In this document: piece by piece, positions 6,790-10,433 of the stretch | Layout of the letters: each line of letters begins with the position of its first letter | How positions within the stretch are numbered: position 1 is the first letter of the stretch | Source: Nostoc sp. CHAB 5834 | GTDB lineage: Bacteria > Cyanobacteriota > Cyanobacteriia > Cyanobacteriales > Nostocaceae | Assembly: GCA_020829485.1 (NCBI GenBank) | Contig: JAIVFU010000184.1 | Location: 1-10,433, forward strand | Length of the DNA stretch: 10,433 bases | Reading direction: 5' to 3' | Notes under the pieces: generated by a model | Seen by the model: the letters and a program-made list of their open reading frames with translations, nothing else | What the model was told of the DNA's origin: nothing | Databases searched by the model: none | Translations under genes and position numbers: made by a program

Positions 6790-7913
6790 TGGGCCCTCGC
6801 GGCTCCTGCGTCGGCCAGCCGGGTCGGACCGACGGCGGCCTCGGCGAAACTCGCCCCGCCCTGGCTCTTCAGATCGACGCGGACCTCGACCGACAGGCCG
6901 GGACGCAGGATCGCGCCGCCCTGGGCCGTCCCGCCGCCCGCGTGGTCGACCAGGATGCGGACGGGCACCCGCTGGGTGATCTTCGTGAAATTGCCCGTCG
7001 CGTTCTCGATAGGGATCAGGGCGAACTCAGACCCTGTCGCGGGGGCGAAACTGTCGATGCGGCCGGTCAGGTCCTGGCCCGGAAAGGCGTCGGCCTCGAT
7101 GTGGACGGTCTGGCCCAGCCGCAGCCGACCCAGCTGCGTCTCCTTGAAGTTGGCCACCACATAGGTGTCGCCCAGCGGCACCAGCGACAAAAGCTGCCCG
7201 CCCGGCCGGACGTACTGGCCCGCTCTCACGCCGCGCGCGCCCACAACCCCGGCGGTCGGGGCGCGGATGACGGTACGGTCCAGGTTGATTCGAGCCTGGT
7301 CGACGGCGGCGCGCGCTTGTTCGACGGCCGCCAGGCTCTGATCGCGCGTCGAGCCCAGCACCCCGGCGGTCCTCTGTTCGGCGACCAGAGCGGCCTGGGC
7401 CTGGGCCACGCCGGCGGCGGCGCTCTGGGCGCCGGCCCGCTCGGTCTGGATCCGGGCCTGGGAGACCCAGCCCTGCTGGGCCAGGGCGCCGTAGCGGTTG
7501 ACCTGGGCCTCGGCCAGGTCGGCCTGCGCCTGGGCCTGGGAAACGGCGGCGGCCCGCGAGGCGATCATCGCCTGTTCCTGAGCCGCGCGGGCGTCGACGT
7601 TGTTCACCGCCGCGATCAGGGCCGCCAGATTGGCCTCCGCCTGGGCCAAGCGAGCGCGCGCGTCGGCGTCGTCCAAGCGGACCAGCACCTGGCCCGGCGC
7701 GACCCTCTGATTGTCGGCCACCAGGACCTCGGCGACGTAGCCCTCGATCTGGGGACTGACCAGGGTCACGTCCGCCTGGACAAAGGCGTTGTCGGTCGCC
7801 TCCCATCGCTGCTTGTTGGTCCACCAGATCCCACCACCCAGGATCAGCCCGAAAGCGACCACGCCGCCGACGAGCAATGGAAGGCGTTTTCGAAAGGCGG
7901 GGGCGAGGGCCAT
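6786..7913 (-). CDS. HlyD/EmrA-family membrane fusion protein of the efflux pump
   Basis: Periplasmic adaptor linking the EmrB-like permease to an outer-membrane channel; 375 residues from the chosen start. A short cytoplasmic N-terminus is followed by one membrane helix (about 11-31), TDNAFVQADV (40-49), the first half of the lipoyl-like domain (PQIEGYVAEVLV, 54-65), a long Ala/Gln-rich coiled-coil hairpin (about 83-212), the second lipoyl half RAPTAGVVG (217-225), then beta-barrel segments with VVANFKETQL and GENAT-like IPIENATGNF. Start: ATG 7913 has AGG seven bases ahead and leads directly into the membrane anchor. The frame stays open to an ATG at 7976, but that codon lies inside the operator palindrome and would add 21 non-conserved residues, so it is rejected. 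First gene of the pump operon. Confidence 0.94.
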   Translation of the reverse strand: MALAPAFRKRLPLLVGGVVAFGLILGGGIWWTNKQRWEATDNAFVQADVTLVSPQIEGYVAEVLVADNQRVAPGQVLVRLDDADARARLAQAEANLAALIAAVNNVDARAAQEQAMIASRAAAVSQAQAQADLAEAQVNRYGALAQQGWVSQARIQTERAGAQSAAAGVAQAQAALVAEQRTAGVLGSTRDQSLAAVEQARAAVDQARINLDRTVIRAPTAGVVGARGVRAGQYVRPGGQLLSLVPLGDTYVVANFKETQLGRLRLGQTVHIEADAFPGQDLTGRIDSFAPATGSEFALIPIENATGNFTKITQRVPVRILVDHAGGGTAQGGAILRPGLSVEVRVDLKSQGGASFAEAAVGPTRLADAGAARAQ

Positions 7914-7954
7914 GACGAACCTGCGAAGAGTGGCGGAACCGGGGACAGCGCCGT

Positions 7955-7983
7955 TAAAATGGACTGTATCGTCCAAAAATCAA
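7955..7983 (-). promoter_or_regulatory. Candidate promoter of the efflux operon
   Basis: On the minus strand TTGATT (7983-7978) and ATTTTA (7960-7955) are 17 bases apart, a weak sigma-70-like pair in an otherwise unusually AT-rich stretch for this GC-rich DNA. The TetR-type palindrome fills the spacer, the ideal place for repression. Transcription would begin near 7948, giving a leader of about 35 bases before ATG 7913. The -10 match is poor, so the exact boxes are tentative. Confidence 0.35.
7960..7975. promoter_or_regulatory. TetR-type operator palindrome upstream of the pump genes
   Basis: Read on the minus strand the site is TGGACGATACAGTCCA: perfect 5-bp arms TGGAC/GTCCA around six bases, flanked on both sides by A/T runs. 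Length and form fit a TetR dimer site. It lies 47-62 bases upstream of the emrA-like start, and the pump operon itself encodes a TetR regulator. It is the only such palindrome I noticed in the window, though I did not search exhaustively. Binding is inferred, not shown. Confidence 0.65.
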
Positions 7984-8013
7984 TGAGCGGTTGCCTGGTT
8001 CCTCGAACACGTC

Positions 8014-9318
8014 ATGTTTCGCCGCTTTTTGCCGACGGTGAGTCCCTTGATCCCCCTGCCTTCGACCATCGACGTCGCCGTGATCGGAGCGGGCGCGGCC
8101 GGAATCGGCGCCGCGCGCCGGCTGGCGCGGAGCGGCGTGTCCGTGGTCGTGCTGGAGGCTCGCGACCGGGTCGGCGGGCGGGCCCACACCGTGGGCTGGG
8201 AGGGTCACGGGCTCGATCTCGGCTGCGCCTGGCTGCATTCGGCCGATGAGAACGTTCTGGTCGAGCCGATCGCCGAAGCCGGCTGGACGCTCGATCGCAC
8301 CCCCCCTCCCTGGAGCGCTGCCGCCCCCGTCCCGGACGCCGATCCGGCCGAGCGTGCGGCCTTCGCCGAGGCCTATGAGGCGTTCGAGGCGCGTCTCGCC
8401 GCCCTCGCCTCGACCGGGATCGACCGTCCCGCCTCCGACGCCCTGGAGCCTGGAGGGCCCTGGAACGCGCGGCTGCAGGCCATCTCCTCGGCGCTGAACG
8501 GGGCGCCGTTCGAGCGCATCTCGCTGTTGGATTTCGCCCGCTACAGCGAGTCTTCCCTCAATATCCGCGTCAAGGAGGGCTACGGCGCGGCGATCGCGGG
8601 CTTCGGGGCCGGCCTCCCGGTCAGGATGGGCTGCGCGGTCGAGACCGTGGATATCAGCGGCCCTCGCGCGATCCTGCGGACCTCGGCCGGCGTCGTCGAA
8701 GCCGGGGTGGTGATCCTGACCGTTCCGACTTCGGTCCTGACGTCTGGCGCGATCCGCGTGACGCCCGAGCCCGCCGATCTGCTGGACGCGGCCGCGGGCC
8801 TGCCGCTGGGCCTGGCGTCGAAGGTCCACCTCGCCCTCGCCGACGCCCGCGACCTGCCGATCGACGCCATGCTGTGGGGCCGCAGCGATACCTTCGAGGT
8901 CGGCCGCCATCACCTGCGCCCCTTCGGCCGGCCTCTGATCGAGACCTGTCTGGGCGGCGACGTCGCCTGGGGCCTGGAGGCCGAGGGGCCGGGCGCCATG
9001 ATCGACTTCGCCGTCGAGGAACTGGTCGCCATCCTCGGCTCGGCCATGCGTCGCCGGGTCAGCCCCGTCTTCGTGTCCGGCTGGGGCACCGACCCCTGGT
9101 CTCGGGGAGCCTATTCCTACGCCCAGGTCGGCCGATCGGGCGACCGGGCCCGGCTGCGCGCGCCGGTCGCCGGACGCCTGTTCATCGCCGGCGAGGCCAC
9201 CGCCGAACGGTTCTACGGCACCGCCCACGGCGCCTGGCTGGAGGGCGAGCGCGCGGCGGAGGAAGCCCTCACGGCCCTCGGCCTCGATCCTCGCGCGTCG
9301 GGCGCGGCCGCCCCATGA
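8014..9318 (+). CDS. Flavin monoamine oxidase-family FAD-dependent oxidoreductase
   Basis: A 434-residue flavoprotein of the amine oxidase / polyamine oxidase superfamily, which oxidises C-N bonds of amines with O2 or another acceptor. The N-terminal dinucleotide-binding motif is VAVIGAGAAGIGAARRL (21-37), E48 in VVVLEAR would bind the ADP ribose, and RVGGRAHT (52-59) is the second FAD motif. The C-terminal FAD motif GRLFIAGEAT (387-396) is followed by FYGTAHGAWLEGERAAEE. No signal peptide or membrane anchor is evident, so it is probably cytoplasmic. Start: ATG 8014 is used; GTG 8038 and TTG 8047 are closer to the FAD motif, and none has a good ribosome-binding site. It diverges from the pump operon and its TGA overlaps the nth start (ATGA). 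The substrate cannot be told from sequence; desaturases and protoporphyrinogen oxidase-like enzymes share this fold. Confidence 0.88.
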   Translation: MFRRFLPTVSPLIPLPSTIDVAVIGAGAAGIGAARRLARSGVSVVVLEARDRVGGRAHTVGWEGHGLDLGCAWLHSADENVLVEPIAEAGWTLDRTPPPWSAAAPVPDADPAERAAFAEAYEAFEARLAALASTGIDRPASDALEPGGPWNARLQAISSALNGAPFERISLLDFARYSESSLNIRVKEGYGAAIAGFGAGLPVRMGCAVETVDISGPRAILRTSAGVVEAGVVILTVPTSVLTSGAIRVTPEPADLLDAAAGLPLGLASKVHLALADARDLPIDAMLWGRSDTFEVGRHHLRPFGRPLIETCLGGDVAWGLEAEGPGAMIDFAVEELVAILGSAMRRRVSPVFVSGWGTDPWSRGAYSYAQVGRSGDRARLRAPVAGRLFIAGEATAERFYGTAHGAWLEGERAAEEALTALGLDPRASGAAAP

Positions 9319-10028
9319 AGCCGCCCGCCCGAAAGCCCGGCTCGGTGATGACCGGCGCCCCCATACCCGCCCTCGCCTGGCCGCCGGACGAGGACCGGGT
9401 TGAGGAAATCTTCGCCCGCCTGTCCCGGGTCATGCCCGAACCGAAGACCGAGCTGCGATTTCAGGACCCCTATACCCTCGTCGTGGCCGTCGCCCTGTCG
9501 GCCCAGGCCACCGACGTCTCGGTAAACAAGGCGACGGACAGGCTCTTCGCCGTCGCAGATACGCCCGAAAGGATGCTGGCGCTGGGCGAGGAGGGCCTGA
9601 TCCCCTTCATCGCCTCGATCGGCCTTTATCGGAACAAGGCACGGAACGTCATCGCGCTCAGCCGTATCATCCAGGACCAGCACGGCGGGGTGACGCCGCT
9701 CAACCGCGCTGACCTCCAGGCTCTGCCGGGCGTCGGCCGCAAGACGGCCAGCGTCGTCCTGAACGAACTGGGCATCGAGCCCGCCATCGCGGTCGACACC
9801 CATGTGTTTCGCGTCTCCCACCGGCTGGGCCTAGCCAACGCTGCGACCGCGGACAAGGTCGAGGACCAACTGCATGCCGTGGTGCCCGAGGCCTTCCTGG
9901 CCAAGGCGCATCATTGGCTGATCCTGCACGGCCGCTACACCTGCGTGGCGAGGAAGCCCAACTGCGCCGGATGCGTCATCTCGGACCTGTGTCCGTCGCG
10001 GGGGCTGATGGCGGGGGTGGCGTCGTGA
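9315..10028 (+). CDS. nth: Endonuclease III (DNA glycosylase/AP lyase)
   Basis: Bifunctional base-excision-repair enzyme removing oxidised pyrimidines and nicking the abasic site by beta-elimination. The protein has 237 residues against 211 in E. coli; the excess is an N-terminal tail of about 20 residues. Visible features are LSAQATDVSVNKAT (61-74), the helix-hairpin-helix LPGVGRKTASVV with catalytic Lys143, VDTHVFRVSHRLGL with catalytic Asp161, and the [4Fe-4S] ligands C210-X6-C217-X2-C220-X5-C226. ATG 9315 overlaps the amine oxidase stop by four bases; an in-frame ATG at 9348 (residue 12) is a possible shorter start. The final 53 bases, including the codon for cluster ligand C226, are overlapped antisense by the next gene. 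Identification is secure. Confidence 0.97.
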   Translation: MKPPARKPGSVMTGAPIPALAWPPDEDRVEEIFARLSRVMPEPKTELRFQDPYTLVVAVALSAQATDVSVNKATDRLFAVADTPERMLALGEEGLIPFIASIGLYRNKARNVIALSRIIQDQHGGVTPLNRADLQALPGVGRKTASVVLNELGIEPAIAVDTHVFRVSHRLGLANAATADKVEDQLHAVVPEAFLAKAHHWLILHGRYTCVARKPNCAGCVISDLCPSRGLMAGVAS

Positions 10029-10302
10029 CGAAATGGATCACGGGTGGGTCGATGATGACCTCCGACGCGCGGACGCGGACCTCGGGCGTCACGACATAGG
10101 TAACGGTCCGGATGGGCCCCGCAAAGGGATCGGCGGGCGTGCGAGGGGCGGGCGACGGCGACAGGACATGGCGGGCGACCGCTCCGATCGGCAACCGAGG
10201 GCTCGGCGGAACGACGGGGACGCCCGGCTGGCCATAGGTCTGCGCCGCCGACGCCACGGGCCAGGCGGCGCTCCACAACAGAATGAGGGTCAATCCACGC
10301 AT
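9976..10302 (-). CDS. Small secreted proline-rich protein of unknown function
   Basis: A 108-residue protein with a clear Sec signal peptide: MRG, hydrophobic LTLILLWSAAWPV (4-16), then ASA-A, so cleavage after residue 19 or 20 leaves about 88 residues. The mature part is rich in Pro and Val (VPVVPPSPRLP, PSPAPRTPADP, TPPPPSAPA), has no cysteine and probably little fixed fold. A central segment, IRTVTYVVTPEVRVRASEVIIDPPVIHFV, could form beta strands. ATG 10302 has a strong GAGGTG ribosome-binding site about six bases ahead, which supports a real gene. Its 3' end overlaps the nth 3' end antisense by 53 bases. I do not recognise the family; location would be periplasm or outside. It could also be read as a spurious frame, but signal peptide plus ribosome-binding site argue against that. 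Confidence 0.7.
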   Translation of the reverse strand: MRGLTLILLWSAAWPVASAAQTYGQPGVPVVPPSPRLPIGAVARHVLSPSPAPRTPADPFAGPIRTVTYVVTPEVRVRASEVIIDPPVIHFVTTPPPPSAPATDTGPR

Positions 10303-10362
10303 GCCGCCACCTCGCCCCAGTCGGCTCCGGCGACCCTGACGTCTTCCGGTGACGCCCGCGTG

Positions 10363-10433
10363 TCAGACGCCGAGTCGGCCCCGTATCGCCTCGGCGAGCA
10401 TCCGGCCCCCGTCCGGCGCCTCGGCCAGGTAGA
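10363..10433 (-). CDS. C-terminal end of an unidentified protein, cut by window
   Basis: On the minus strand a frame is open from the window edge to TGA at 10363-10365, giving the last 22 residues YLAEAPDGGRMLAEAIRGRLG plus V. Nearly every third codon position is G or C, as in the genuine genes here, and the orientation would put the secreted-protein gene 60 bases downstream. The fragment is too short to assign a family, and another frame is also open in part of this stretch, so coding status is only likely. Confidence 0.35.
   Translation of the reverse strand, partial: YLAEAPDGGRMLAEAIRGRLGV

Noticed and set aside
5188..7164. Very long plus-strand open frame (658 codons) opposite the pump genes
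   Set aside because: It is antisense to clearly recognisable emrB-, emrA- and tetR-type genes. Its translation is low-complexity Arg/His/Gln/Gly-rich with no domain, the usual shadow in GC-rich DNA.
6789..8249. Plus-strand open frame of 486 codons opposite the emrA-like gene and its control region
   Set aside because: It runs through the operator and into another frame of the amine oxidase gene, is Gly/Asp/Arg-rich and shows no family motif.
7954..9228. Minus-strand open frame of 424 codons opposite the amine oxidase gene
   Set aside because: Shadow of the flavoprotein gene, with no domain and biased composition.
10303..10362. Partial complementarity (CCGG repeats and GACGTC) as a terminator
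   Set aside because: No continuous stem longer than a few bases and no T-run, so not supported.

Overview
This is a high-GC chromosomal window with strongly GC-biased third codon positions. The divergent hemC / tsaD-gpsA arrangement is one I associate with Alphaproteobacteria. Gene content and style suggest a Caulobacteraceae member, probably Brevundimonas-like; the genus is inference. All recognised genes look intact, apart from the two cut by the window edges. I see no mobile elements, tRNA or rRNA genes, CRISPR arrays or phage genes.

Layout. (1) 1-2898+: hemC (minus strand, 3' end outside the window) diverges from tsaD, followed by gpsA and a small Rieske [2Fe-2S] protein. The 44-base gap between hemC and tsaD holds a perfect 8-bp inverted repeat. 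tsaD-gpsA-Rieske is tightly packed (12-base gap, then an ATGA overlap) and reads as one operon. (2) 3275-7913, minus strand: a five-gene run transcribed from right to left: EmrA/HlyD-type membrane fusion protein, EmrB/DHA2 14-TM efflux permease, TetR regulator, creatininase-family amidohydrolase, phasin-like protein. The junctions overlap by 4, 1 and 4 bases, except for a 46-base gap between tetR and the creatininase gene. (3) 7914-8013: a divergent control region with a TetR-type operator (TGGAC-N6-GTCCA). It sits just upstream of emrA and close to a possible promoter for the opposite gene. (4) 8014-10028, plus strand: a flavin monoamine oxidase-family protein overlapping nth (endonuclease III) by ATGA. 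(5) 9976-10433, minus strand: a small secreted proline-rich protein whose 3' end overlaps nth antisense by 53 bases, then the last 22 codons of an unidentified gene.

How they may work together. The pump genes and their TetR form a self-contained, ligand-inducible drug or toxicant export unit, with the operator seen directly in the promoter region. The creatininase-like enzyme and phasin-like protein lie downstream and may be co-transcribed. hemC, tsaD, gpsA and nth are housekeeping genes for heme synthesis, tRNA t6A modification, phospholipid precursor synthesis and base excision repair. I found no convincing new multi-gene system. The points most worth a second look are the two control regions, the misleading upstream start codon of emrA, the coupled creatininase-phasin pair and the nth antisense overlap.
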